From: Hermodice carunculata
Taxonomy: Eukaryota > Annelida > Polychaeta > Eunicida > Amphinomidae
Length of the DNA: 64,000 bases
Assembly: GCA_964020975.1 (NCBI GenBank)
Contig: CAXHWN010002465.1
Location: 954,001-1,018,000, forward strand
Direction of reading: 5' to 3'
Under the pieces are notes generated by a model that worked only from the letters and a program-made list of their open reading frames with translations, searched no databases and had not been told where the DNA came from. This document shows, piece after piece, positions 1 through 12,300 of this stretch. Position 1 is the stretch's first letter; each line of letters starts with the position of its first letter. The translations under genes and the position numbers were made by a program.

Positions 1-441
1 GTATTTGGGTGACCTTGAATGAATTTTAAAGGTCACAATACTTATGTGAAATTGGTTTCCATTCGATCAGTCGTGAAGAACTTGATGGAATTTGATGAAA
101 CTTGGAAAGGTTATGTATCTTGGCAAGATCTAAGTTGTGATTGTGTTCGGGTGACTTTGAGCAAATTATTGAGGTCACAGGGTCAATTAGGTGAAATTGG
201 TTTCCGTTCGATAAGTCATGAAGAACTTGATGGAATTTGATGAAACTTGGTAGAATTATTTATCCACGCAAGACCTAGGTTGGGATTGTATTTGGGTGAC
301 CTTGAGCGAATGTTAAAGGTCACAGGGTCACTTATGTGAAATTGGTTTCTGTTCGATAAGTCATGAAGAACTTGATGGAATTTGATGAAACTTGGTAGGA
401 TAATGTATCTTGGCATGATCTAAGTTGTGATTGCATTCGGA

Positions 442-467
442 TGACCTTGAGAGAATTCTCAAGGTCA
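442..467 (+). promoter_or_regulatory. Representative monomer dyad TGACCTTGAG / CTCAAGGTCA
   Basis: A perfect 10-bp inverted repeat: TGACCTTGAG at 442-451 and CTCAAGGTCA at 458-467, separated by six bases. A version with perfect 11-bp arms lies at 8710-8737. Many monomers with the ...AATTCTCAAGG... form carry it; other types keep shorter or imperfect arms. It could form a cruciform in DNA or a hairpin in RNA, and each arm contains the extended nuclear-receptor half-site TCAAGGTCA. The structure is seen; function is not shown. Confidence 0.8.
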
Positions 468-475
468 CAGGGTCA
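459..475 (+). promoter_or_regulatory. Representative nuclear-receptor-type site TCAAGGTCACAGGGTCA
   Basis: AGGTCA (462-467) and GGGTCA (470-475) form a direct repeat of hexamer half-sites spaced by two bases (DR2). The left hexamer is preceded by TCA, giving the TCAAGGTCA core favoured by NR5A/FTZ-F1 and ERR-type monomeric receptors. The DR2 is found in most monomers in the window, some degraded to GGTCACAAGGTCA or GGTAACAGGGTCA. Binding is a prediction from the family consensus only. Confidence 0.5.
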
Positions 476-841
476 CTTATGTGAAATTGGTTTCCGTGCG
501 ATAAGTCATGAAGAACAGGATGGAATTTTATGAAACTTGGAAGGATCATGTATCTTGGTTAGACCTAGGTTGGGATTGTATTTGGGTGACCTTGAGCGAA
601 TGTTAAAGGTCACAGGGTCACTTATGTGAAATTGGTTTCTGTTCGATAAGTCATGAAGAACTTGATGGAATTTGATGAAACTTGGTAGGATTATGTATCT
701 AGGCAAGACATAGGTTGTGATCGTAGTTGGATGACCTTGAGCAAATTCTCAAGGTCACAGGGTCACTTATGCGAAATTGGTTTCCGTTCGATAAGTCATG
801 AAGAACTTGATGGAATTTGATGGAACTTGGTAGGATTATGT

Positions 842-860
842 ATCTAGGCAAGACCTAGGT
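842..860 (+). other. Representative second hairpin ATCTAGG-CAAGA-CCTAGGT
   Basis: ATCTAGG (842-848) pairs with CCTAGGT (854-860) across a five-base CAAGA loop; one of seven pairs is T-G. Monomers with CTTGGCAAGACCTAAG or GGCAGGACCTAGG keep parts of the arms (CTTGG/CCTAAG is weaker). It lies about 30 bases upstream of the main dyad in the same monomer. Significance is unknown. Confidence 0.55.
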
Positions 861-1339
861 TGGGATTGTATTTGGATGACCGTGAGCGAATTCTCAAGGT
901 CACAGGGTCAGTTATGTGAAATTGGTTTCCGTGCAATAAGTCATGAAGTGCAGGATGGAATTTTATGAAACTTGGAAGGATCATGTATCTTGGTAAGACC
1001 TAGGTTGGGATTGTATTTGGGTGACCTTGAGAGAATGTTAAAGGTCACAGGGTCACTTATGTGAAATTGGTTTCTGTTCGATAAGTCATGAAGAACTTGA
1101 TGGAATTTGATGAAACTTGGAAGGGTTATGTATCTAGGCAGGACCTAGGTTTGGATTGCATTTGGATGACCTTGATCGAATTCACAAGGTAACAGGGTCA
1201 CTTATGCGAAATTGGTTTCCGTTCGATAAGTCATGAAGAACTTGATGGAATTTGATGAAACTAGGTAGGATTATGTATCTAGGCAAGACCTAGGTTGGAA
1301 TTGTATTTGGGTGACCTTGAGTGAATTGTAAAGGTCACA

Positions 1340-1385
1340 GTGTCACTTATGTGAAATTTTTTTTTCCGTTAGATCAGTCATGAAG
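1340..1385 (+). repeat. Monomer with a T9 run replacing TTGGTTT
   Basis: The usual GAAATTGGTTTCCG is changed to GAAA followed by nine T and CCG, two bases longer than normal. The same change is at about 3821-3836. A sister monomer near 4695-4725 shares the neighbouring GTTAGATCAG and CAGTGTCACT variants but keeps the normal TTGGTTT. The T-run therefore probably arose in one lineage and was copied by a local duplication. Confidence 0.8.
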
Positions 1386-4300
1386 AACTTTATGGAATTT
1401 GATGAAACTTGGTAGGATAATGTATCTAGACAAGATCTAAGTTGTGATTGTATTTGGATGACCTTGAGCAAATCGTCGAGGTCACAAGGTCACTTATGTG
1501 AAATTGGTTTCCGTTCGATAAGTCATGAAGAACTTGATGGAATTTGATGAAACTTGGTAGGATAATGTATCTTGGCAAGATCTAAGCTGCGATTGCATTT
1601 GGGTGACCTTGAGCCAATTCTCAAGGTCACAGGGTCACTTATGTGAAATTGGTTCCCGTGCGATAAGTCATGAAGAACAGGACGGAATTTTATGAAACTT
1701 GGAAGGATCATGTATCTTGGTAAGACCTAGGTTGGGATTGTATTTGGGTGACCTTGAGCGAATCTTAAAGGTCACAGGGTCACTTATGTGAAATTGGTTT
1801 CTGTTCGATAAGTCATGAAGAACTTGATGGAATTTGATGAAACTTGGTTAGATTATGTATCTAGGCAAGACATAGGTTGTGATCGTAGTTGGATGACCTT
1901 GAGCAAATTCTCAAGGTCACAGGGTCACTTATGCGAAATTGGTTTCCGTTCGATAAGTCATGAAGAACTTGATGGATATTGATGGAACTTGGTAGGATTA
2001 TGTATCTAGGCAAGACCTAGGTTGGGATTGTATTTGGATGACCGTGAGCGAATTCTCAGGGTCACAGGGTCAGTTATGTGAAATTGGTTTCCGTGCAATA
2101 AGTCATGAAGTGCAGGATGGAATTTTATGAAACTTGGAAGGATCATGTATCTTGGTAAGACCTAGGTTGGGATTGTATTTGGGTGACCTTGAGAGAATGT
2201 TAAAGGTCACAGGGTCACTTATGTGAAATTGGTTTCCATTCGATCAGTCGTGAAGAACTTGATGGAATTTGATGAAACTTGGAAAGGTTATGTATCTTGG
2301 CAAGATCTAAGTTGTGATTGTATTCGGGTGACTTTGAGCAAATTATTGAGGTCACAGGGTCAATTAGGTGAAATTGGTTTCCGTTCGATAAGTCATGAAG
2401 AACTTGATGGAATTTGATGAAACTTGGTAGAATTATTTATCCACGCAAGACCTAGGTTGGGATTGTATTTGGGTGACCTTGAGCGAATGTTAAAGGTCAC
2501 AGGGTCACTTATGTGAAATTGGTTTCTGTTCGATAAGTCATGAAGAACTTGATGGAATTTGATGAAACTTGGAAGGGTTATGTATCTAGGCAGGACCTAG
2601 GTTGGGATTGAATTTGGATGACCTTGATCGAATTCACAAGGTAACAGGGTCACTTATGCGAAATTGGTTTCCGTTCGATAAGTCATGAAGAACTTGATGG
2701 AATTTGATGAAACTTGGTAGGATAATGTATCTTGGCAAGATTTAAGTTGTGATTGTATTTGGATGACCTTGAGCAAATTGTCGAGGTCACAAGGGCACTT
2801 ATGTGAAATTGGTTTCCGTTCGATAAGTCATGAAGAACTTGATGGAATTTGATGAAACTTGGTAGGATAATGTATCTTGGCAAGATCTAAGTTGTGATTG
2901 CATTCGGATGACCTTGATCGAATTCTCAAGGTCACAGGGTCACTTATGTGAAATTGGTTTCCGTGCGATAAGTCATGAAGAACAGGATGGAATTTTATGA
3001 AACTTGGAAGGATCATGTATCTTGGTTAGACCTAGGTTGGGATTGTATTTGGGTGACCTTGAGCGAATGTTAAAGGTCACAGGGTCACTTATGTGAAATT
3101 GGTTTCTGTTCGATAAGTCATGAAGAACTTGATGGAATTTGATGGAACTTGGTAGGATTATGTATCTAGGCAAGACCTAGGTTGGGAATGTATTTGGATG
3201 ACCGTGAGCGAATTCTCAAGGTCACAGGGTCAGTTATGTGAAATTGGTTTCCGTGCAATAAGTCATGAAGTGCAGGATGGAATTTTTATGAAACTTGGAA
3301 GGATCATGTATCTTGGTAAGACCTAGGTTGGGATTGTATTTGGGTGACCTTGAGAGAATGTTAAAGGTCACACGGTCACTTATGTGAAATTGGTTTCTGT
3401 TCGATAAGTCATGAAGAACTTGATGGAATTTGATGAAACTTGGAAGGGTTATGTATCTAGGCAGGACCTAGGTTTGGATTGCATTTGGATGACCTTGATC
3501 GAATTCACAAGGTAACAGGGTCACTTATGCGAAATTGGTTTCCGTTCGATAAGTCATGAAGAACTTGATTGAATTTGATGAAACTTGGTAGGATAATGTA
3601 TCTTGGCAAGACCTAAGTTGTGATTGTATTTGGAGGACCTTGAGCGAATTGTCGAGGTCACAAGTGTCACTTATGTAAATCGGTTTCCGTTCGATAAGTC
3701 ATGAAGAACTTGATGGAATTTGATGAAACTAGGTAGGAATATGTATCTAGGCAAGACCTAGTTTGCAATTGTATTTGGGTGACCTTGAGTGAATTGTAAA
3801 GGTCACAGTGTCACTAATGTGAAATTTTTTTTTCCGTTAGATCAATCATGAAGAACTTGATGGAATTTGATGAAACTTGGTAGGATTATGTATCTAGACA
3901 AGATCTAAGTTGTGATTGTATTTGGATGACCTTGAGCAAATCGTCGAGGTCACAAGGTCACTTATGCGAAATTGGTTTCCGTTCGATAAGTCATGAAGAA
4001 CTTGATGGAATTTGATGGAACTTGGTAGGATTATGTATCTAGGCAAAACCTAGGTTGGGATTGTATTTGGATGACCGTGAGCGAATTCTCAAGGTCACAG
4101 GGTCAGTTATGTGAAATTGGTTTCCGTGCAATAAGTCATGAAGTGCAGGATGGAATTTTATTAAACTTGGAAGGATCATGTATCTTGGTAAGACCTAGGT
4201 TGGGATTGTATTTGGGTGACCTTGAGAGAATGTTAAAGGTCACAGGGTCACTTATGCGAAATTGGTTTCTGTTCGATAAGTCATGAAGAACTTGATGGAA

Positions 4301-7300
4301 TTTGATGAAACTTGGAAGGGTTATGTATCTAGGCAGGACCTAGGTTTGGTTTGCATTTGGATGACCTTGTTCGAATTCACAAGGTAACAGGGTCACTTAT
4401 GCGAAATTGGTTTCCGTTCGATAAGTCATGAAGAACTTGATGGAATTTGATGAAACTTGGTAGGATAATGTATCTTGACAAGACCTAAGTTGTGATTGTA
4501 TTTGGGGGACCGTGAGCGAATTGTCGAGGTCACAAGTGTCACTTATGTGAAATCGGTTTACGTTCGATAAGTCATGAAGAACTTGATGGAATTTGATGAA
4601 ACTAGGTAGGATTATGTATCTAGGCAAGACCTAGGTTGGAATTGTATTAGGGTGACCTTGAGTGAATTTTAAAGGTCACAGTGTCACTTATGTGAAATTG
4701 GTTTCCGTTAGATCAGTCATGAAGAACTTGATGGAATTTGATGAAACTTGGTAGGATTATGTATCTAGACAAGATCTAAGTTGTGATTGTATTTGGATGA
4801 CCTTGAGCAAATCGTCGAGGTCACAAGGTCACTTATGTGAAATTGGTTTCCGTTCGATAAGTCATGAAGAACTTGATGGAATTTGATGAAACTTGGTAGG
4901 ATAATATATCTTGGCAAGATCTAAGTTGCGATTGCATTTGGGTGACCTTGAGCCAATTTTCAAGGTCACAGGGTCACTTATGTGAAATTGGTTCCCGTGC
5001 GATAAGTCATGAAGAACAGGATGGAATTTTATGAAACTTGGAAGGATCATGTATCTTGGTAAGACCTAGGTTGGGATTGTATTTGGGTGACCTTGAGAGA
5101 ATGTTAAAGGTCACAGGGTCACTTATGTGAAATTGGTTTCTGTTCGATAAGTCATGAAGAACTTGATGGAATTTGATGAAACTTGGTAGGATTATGTATC
5201 TTGGCAAGATATAAGTTGTGATTGTATTTGGGTGACTTTGAGCAAATTATTGAGGTCACAGGGTCAATTAGGTGAAATTGGTTTCCGTTCGATAAGTCAT
5301 GAAGAGCTTGATGGAATTTGATGAAACTTGGTAGAATTATTTATCCAGGCAAGACCTAGGTTGGGATTGTATTTGGATGACCGTGAGCGAATTGTCAAGG
5401 TCACAGGGTCACTTCTGTGAAATTGGTTTCCGTGCGATAAGTCATGAAGAGCAGGATGGAATTTTATGAAACTTGGAAGGATCATGTATCTTGGTAAGAC
5501 CTAGGTTGGGATTGTATTTGGATGACCTTGAACGAATTGTCGAGGTCACAAGGTCACTTATGTGAAATTGGTTTCCGTTCGATAAATCGTGAAGAACTTG
5601 ATGGAATTTGATGAAACTTGGAAAGGTTATGTATCTAGGCAGGACCTAGGTTGGGGTTGTATTTGGGTGACTTTGAGCAAATTATTGAGGTCACAGGGTC
5701 AATTAGGTGAAATTGGTTTCCGTTCGATAAGTCATGAAGAACTTTATGGAATTTGATGAAACTTGGCTAGATTATGTATCTAGGCAAGACCTAGGTTGGG
5801 ATTGTAGTTGGATGACCTTGAGCAAATTCTCAAGGTCACAGGGTCACTTATGCGAAATTGGTTTCCGTTCGATAAATCGTGAAGAACTTGATGGAATTTG
5901 ATGATACTTGGAAAGGTTATGTATCTAGGCAGGACCTAGGTTGGGGTTGTATTTGGGTGACTTCGAGCAAATTTTTGAGGTCACAGGGTCAATTAGGTGA
6001 AATAGGTTTCCGTTCGATAAGTCATGAAGAACTTGATGGAATTTGATGAAACTTGGTAAGATTATGTATCTAGGCAAGACCTAGGTTGCGATTGTAGTTG
6101 GATGACCTTGTGCAAATTCTCAAGGTCACAGGGTCACTTATGCAAAATTGGTTTCCGTTCGATAAGTCATGCAGAACTTGATGGAATTTGATGAAACTTG
6201 GTAGGATTATGTATCTAAGCAAGACCTAGGTTGGAATTGTATTTGGGTGACCTTGAGTGAATTTTAAAGGTCACAGGGTCACCTATGTGAAATTGGTTTC
6301 CATTCGATGAGTCATGAAGAACTTGATGGAATTTGATGAAACTTGCAAAGGATAATGTATCTTGGCAAGACCTTAGTTGTGATTGTATTTGGATGACCTT
6401 GAGTGAATAGTCGAGGTCACAAGGTCACTTATGTGAAATTGGTTTCCGTTCGATAAGTCATGAAGAACTTGATGGAATTTGATGAAACTTGGAAAGGTTA
6501 TGTATCTAGGCAGGACCTAGGTTGGGGTTGTATTTGGGTGACTTTGAGCAAATTATTGAGGTCACAGGGTCAATTAGGTGAAATCGGTTTCCGTTCGATA
6601 AGTCATGAAGAACTTGATGGAATTTAATGAAACTTGGTAAGGTTATGTATCTAGGCAAGACCTAGGTTGGGATTGTAGTTGGATGACCTTGAGCAAATTC
6701 TCAAGGTCACAGGGTCACTTATGCGAAATTGGTTTCCGTTCGATAAGTCATGAAGAACTTGATGGAATTTGATGAAACTTGGTAGGATTATGTATCCGGG
6801 CAAGACCTAGGTTGTAATTGTATTTGGGTGACCTTGAATGAATTTTAAAGGTCACAATACTTATGTGAAATTGGTTTCCATTCGATGAGTCGTCAAGAAC
6901 TTGATGGAATTTGATGAAACTTGGAAAGGTTATGTATCTTGGCAAGATCTAAGTTGTGATTGTATTCGGGTGACTTTGAGCAAATTATTGAGGTCACAGG
7001 GTCAATTAGGTGAAATTGGTTTCCGTTCGATAAGTCATGAAGAACTTGATGGAATTTGATGAAACTTGGTAGAATTATTTATCCAGGCGAGACCTAGGTT
7101 GGGATTGTATTTGGGTGACCTTGAGCGAATGTTAAAGGTCACAGGGTCACTTATGTGAAATTGGTTTCTGTTCGATAAGTCATGAAGAACTTGATGGAAT
7201 TTGATGAAACTTGGAAGGGTTATGTATCTAGGCAGGACCTAGGTTGGGATTGAATTTGGATGACCTTGATCGAATTCACAAGGTAACAGGGTCACTTATG

Positions 7301-9399
7301 CGAAATTGGTTTCCGTTCGATAAGTCATGAAGAACTCTATGGAATTTGATGAAACTTGGTAGGATAATGTATCTTGGCAAGATCTAAGTTGTGATTGTAT
7401 TTGGATGACCTTGAGCAAATTGTCGAGGTCACAAGGTCACTTATGTGAAATTGGTTTCCGTTCGATAAGTCATGAAGATCTTGATGGAATTTGATGAAAC
7501 TTGATAGGATAATGTATCTTGGCAAGATCTAAGTTGTGATCGCATTTGGATGACCTTGAGAGAATTCTCAAGGTCACAGGGTCACTTATGTGAAATTGGT
7601 TTCCGTTCGATAAGTCAGGAAGAACAGGATGGAATTTTATGAAACTTGGAAGGATCATGTATCTTGGTTAGACCTAGGTTGGGATTGTATTTGGGTGACC
7701 TTGAGCGAATGTTAAAGGTCACAGGGTCACTTATGTGAAATTGGTTTCTGTTCGATAAGTCATGAAGAACTTGATGGAATTTGATGAAACTTGGTAGGAT
7801 TATGTATCTAGGCAAGACCTAGGTTAAGATCGTAGTTGGATGACCTTGAGCAAATTCTCAAGGTCACAGGGTCACTTATGCGAAATTGGTTTCCGTTCGA
7901 TAAGTCATGAAGAACTTGATGGAATTTGATGGAACTTGGTAGGATTATGTATCTAGGCAAGACCTAGGTTGGGATTGTATTTGGATGACCGTGAGCGAAT
8001 TCTCAAGGTCACAGGGTCAGTTATGTGAAATTGGTTTCCGTGCAATAAGTCATGAAGTGCAGGATGGAATTTTATGAAACTTAGAGGGATCATGTATCTT
8101 GGTAAGACCTAGGTTGGGATTGTATTTGGGTGAAATTGAATGAACTTTAAAGGTCACAGGGTCACTTATGTGAAATTGGTTTCCGTAAGATCAGTCATGA
8201 AGAACTTGATGGAATTTGATGAAACTTAGTAGGATTATGTATCTAGACAAGACCTAGGTTGGGATTGTATTTGGATGACCGTGAGCAAATTCTCAAGGTC
8301 ACAGGGTCACTTATGTGAAATTGGTTTCCGTGCGATAAGTCATGAAGAGCAGGATGGAAATTTATGAAACTTAAAAGGATCATGTATCTTGGTAAGACCT
8401 AGGTTGGGATTGTATTTGGGTGACCTTGAGCGAATGTTAAAGGTCACAGGGTCACTTATGTGAAATTGGTTTCCGTACGATAAGTCATGAAGAACAGGAT
8501 GGAATTTTATGAAACTTGGAAGGATAATGTATCTTGGCAAGATCTAAGTTGTGATTGTATTTGGATGACTTTGAGCAAATCGTCGAGGTCACAAGGTCAC
8601 TTATGTGAAATTGGTTTCTGTTCGATAAGTCATGAAGAACTTGATGGAATTTGATGAAACTTGGTAGGATAATGTATCTTGGCAAGATCTAAGTTGCAAT
8701 TGCATTTGGGTGACCTTGAGCGAATTCTCAAGGTCACAGGGTCACTTATGTGAAATTGGTTTCCGTACGATAAGTCATGAAGAACAGGATGGAATTTTAT
8801 GAAACTTGGAAGGATCATGTATCTTGGTAAGACCTAGGTTGGGATTGTATTTGGGTGACCTTGAGCGAATGTTAAAGGTCACAGGGTCACTTATGTGAAA
8901 TTGGTTTCTGTTCTATGAGTCATGAAGAACTTGATGGAATTTGATGAAACTTGGAAGGGTTATGTATCTAGGCAGGACCTAGGTTGGGATAGAATTTGGA
9001 TGACCTTGATCGAATTTACAAGGTCACAGGGTCACTTATGCGAAATTGGTTTCCGTTCGATAAGTCATGAAGAACTTTATGGAATTTGATGAAACTTGGT
9101 AGGATAATGTATCTTGGCAAGACCTAAGTTGTGGTTGTACTTGGATGACCTTGAGCGAATTGTGGAGGTCACAAGGTTACTTATGTGAAAATGGTTTCCG
9201 TTCGATAAGTCATGCAGAACTTGATGGAATTTGATGAAACTTGGAAAGGTTATGTATCTAGGCAAGACCTAGGTTGGGATTGTAGTTGGATGACCTTCAG
9301 CAAATTCTCAAGGTCACAGGGTCACTTATGCGAAATTGGTTTCCGTTCGATAAGTCATGAAGAACTTGATGGAATTTGATGAAACTTGGTAGGATTATG

Positions 9400-12300
9400 T
9401 ATCTTGGCAAGATCTAAGTTGTGATTGTATTTGGGTGACTTTGAGCAAATTATTGAGGTCACAGGGTCAATTAGGTGAAATTGGTTTCCGTTCGATAAGT
9501 CATGAAGAGCTTGATGGAATTTGATGAAACTTGGTAGAATTATTTATCCAGGCAAGACCTAGGTTGGGATTGTATTTGGATGACCGAGAGCGAATTGTCA
9601 AGGTCACAGGGTCACTTCTGTGAAATTGGTTTCCGTGCGATAAGTCATGAAGAGCAGGATGGAATTTTATGAAACTTAGAAGGATCATGTATCTTGGTAA
9701 GACCTAGGTTGGGATTGTATTTGGGTGACCTTGAGCGAATGTTAAAGGTCACAGGGTCACTTATGTGAAATTGGTTTCTGTTCGATAAGTCATGAAGAAC
9801 TTGATGGAATTTGATGAAACTTGGACGGGTTATGTATCTAGGCAGGACCTAGGTTGAAATTGAATTTGGATGACCTTGATCGAATTCACAAGGTAACAGG
9901 GTCACTTATGTGAAATTGGTTTCCGTTCGATAAGTCGTGAAGAACTTGATGGAATTTGATGAAACTTGGAAAGGTTATGTATCTAGGCAGGACCTAGGTT
10001 GGGGTTGTATTTGGGTGACTTTGAGCAAATTATTGAGGTCACAGGGTCAATTAGGGGAAATTGGTTTCCGTTCGATAAGTCATGAAGAACTTGATGGAAT
10101 TTGATGAAACTTGGTTAGATTATGTATTTAGGCAAGACCTAGGTTGGGATTGTAGTTGGATGACCTTGAGCAAATTCTCAAGGTCAAAGGGTCACTTATG
10201 CGAAGTTGGTTTCCGTTCGATAAATCGTGAAGAACTTGATGGAATTTGATGATACTTGGAAAGGTTATGTATCTACGCAGGACCTAGGCTGGGGTTGTAT
10301 TTGGGTGGCTTTGAGCAAATTATTGAGGTCACAGGGTCAATTAGGTGAAATTGGTTTCCGTTCGATAAGTCATGAAGAACTTGATGGAATTTGATGAAAC
10401 TTGGTAAGGTTATGTATCTACGCAAGACCTAGGATGGGATTGTAGTTGGATGACCTTGAGCAAATTCTCAAGGTCACAGGGTCACTTATGCAAAATTGGT
10501 TTCCGTTCGATAAGTAATGAATAACTTGATGGAATTTTATGAAACTTGTTAGGATTATGTATCTAGGCAAGACCTAGGTTGGAGTTGTATTTGGGTGACG
10601 TTGAGTGAATTTTAAAGGTCACAGGGTCACTTATGTGAAATTGGTTTCCATTCGATGAGTCATGAAGAACTTGATGGAATTTGATGAAACTTGGTAGGAT
10701 TATGTATCCGGGCAAGACCTAGGTTGTAATTGTATCTGGATGACCTTGAGCGAATTATCAAGGTCACATGGTCACTTATGTGAAATTGGTTTCCGTGTGA
10801 TAAGTCATGAAGAACAGGATGGAATTTTATGAAACTTGGAAGTATCATGTATCTTGTTAAGACCTAGGGTTGGATTGTTTTTGGGTGACCTTGAGCGAAT
10901 GTTAAAGGTCACAGGGTCACTTATGTGAAATTGGTTTCTTTTCGATAAGTCATGAAGAACTTGATGGAATTTGATGAAACTTGGAAGGGTTATGTATCTA
11001 GGCAGGACCTAGGTTGAGATAGAATTTGGATGACCTTGATCGAATTCACAAGGTCACAGGGTCACTTATGCGAAATTGGTTTCCGTTCGATAAGTCATGA
11101 AGAACTTGATGGAATTTGATAAAACTTGGTAGGATAATGTATCTTGGCAAGACCTAAGTTGTGCTTGTATTTGGATGACCTTGAGCGAATTGTGGAGGTC
11201 AGAAGGTCACTTATGTGAAATTGGTTTCTGTTCGATAAGTCATGAAGAACTTGATGGAATTTGATGAAACTTGGAAAGGTTATGTATATAGGCAGGACCT
11301 AGGTTGGGGTTGTATTTGGGTGACTTTGAGCAAATTATTGAGGTCACAGGGTCACTTATGTTAAATTGGTTTCCGTTCGATAAGTCATGAAGAACTTGAT
11401 GGAATTTGATGAAACTTGGTAGGATTATGTTTCCGGGCAAGACCTAGGTTGGGATTGTATTTGGGTGACCTTCAGTGAATTTTATAGGTCACATGGTCAC
11501 TTATGTGAAATTAGTTTCCATTCGATCAGTCGTGAAGAACTTGATGGAATTTGATGAAACTTGGAAAGGTTATGTATCTTGGCAAGATCTAAGTTGTGGT
11601 TGTATTCGGGTGACTTTGAGCAAATTATTGAGGTCACAGGGTCAATTAGGTGAAATTGGTTTCCGTTCGATAAGTCATGAAGAACTTGATGGAATTTGAT
11701 GAAACTTGGTAGAATTATTTATCCAGGCAAGACCTAGGTTGGGATTGTATTTGGATGACCGTGAGCGAATTCTCAAGGTCACAGGGTCACTTATGTGAAA
11801 TTGGTTTCCGTGCGATAAGTCATGAAGAGCAGGATGGAATTTTATGAAACTTGGAAGGATCATGTATCTTGGTAAGACCTAGGTTGGGATTGTATTTGGG
11901 TGACCTTAAGCGAATGTTAAAGGTCACAGGGTCACTTATGTGAAATTGGTTTCTGTTCGATAAGTCATGAAGAACTTGATGGAATTTGATGAAACTTGGT
12001 AGGATAATGTATCTTGGCAAGACCTAAGTTGTGATTGTATTTGGGTGACGTTGAGCGAATTGTCGAGGTCAAAAGGTCACTTATGTGAAATTGGTTTCCG
12101 TTCGATAAGTCGTGAAGAACTTGATGGAATTTGATGAAACTTGGTAGGATAATGTATCTTGGCAAGACCTAAGTTGTAATTGTATTTGGATGACCTTGAG
12201 TGAATTGTCGAGGTCACAAGGTCACTTATGTGAAATTGGTTTCCTTTCGATAAGTCGTGAAGAACTTGATGGAATTTGATGAAACTTGGAAAGGTTATGT

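Larger units (their letters stand above)
830..4400 (+). repeat. Recurring module marked by GTGCAATAAG
   Basis: Monomers with GGTCAGTTATG followed by GTGCAATAAG and GAAGTGCAGG occur with the distinctive word starting at 931, 2093, 3253 and 4126, and again at 8040. Successive spacings are 1,162, 1,160 and 873 bases, i.e. 8, 8 and 6 monomers plus small indels. The neighbours only partly match: the copies near 931 and 3253 share the next monomer type (GGTTTGGATTGCATTTGG), while the copy near 2093 is followed by a different one. This is therefore a shuffled set of module copies and not a strict eight-monomer higher-order repeat. Confidence 0.75.
1..9399 (+). repeat. Left domain: heterogeneous satellite with short recurring modules
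   Basis: This part has no long clean higher-order period. Types found here include GGTAGAATTATTTATCC monomers (near 248, 2427, 5330, 7067, 9532) and GGTAAGACCTAGG monomers. The second form is replaced by GGTAAGAACTAGG in the 17.6-60 kb centre. Paralogous stretches include about 2.2-3.17 kb with 6.86-7.81 kb (offset 4,642), and about 5.28-5.49 kb with 9.48-9.69 kb, which share the variant CACTTCTGTG. A 3-bp-shortened form reading GGTCACAATACTTATG occurs only near 31 and 6850, tying the first few hundred bases to about 6.82-7.16 kb. No gene is present in this stretch. Confidence 0.85.

Noticed and set aside
130-150. CENP-B box like sequence at GTTCGATAAGTCATGAAG in each monomer
   Set aside because: Only the TTCG core fits. 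The required A and CGGG positions do not, so it does not match the CENP-B box consensus.
361-549. Minus-strand open frames of 62-77 codons with repeated KFHQIPSSSS and SFIKFHPVLHDLS-like peptides, as a possible multicopy small protein family
   Set aside because: They are six-frame shadows of the satellite. The monomer is 145 bp, so the frame shifts at each repeat and the frame always closes after about 1.4 monomers. Variation between copies is not biased to synonymous sites as far as I can see, and no ribosome, signal or domain features are visible.
1340-1385. T9 run as a polymerase III terminator or poly-A tail of an inserted retroelement
   Set aside because: There is no insertion: the run replaces TTGGTTT with a net gain of two bases, with satellite on both sides and no A/B box or target-site duplication.
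2223-2417. Plus-strand open frames (MKLVSIRSVVKNLMEFDETW-type), also near 19, 11475, 15390, 37828 and 50856
   Set aside because: Same reasoning: they exist only where a particular monomer order lacks a stop, and they disappear in sister copies through single substitutions. They follow the duplications and not a gene.
8710-8737. The dyad as a bacterial-type intrinsic terminator
   Set aside because: No T-run follows the hairpin, and the sequence context is eukaryotic satellite.
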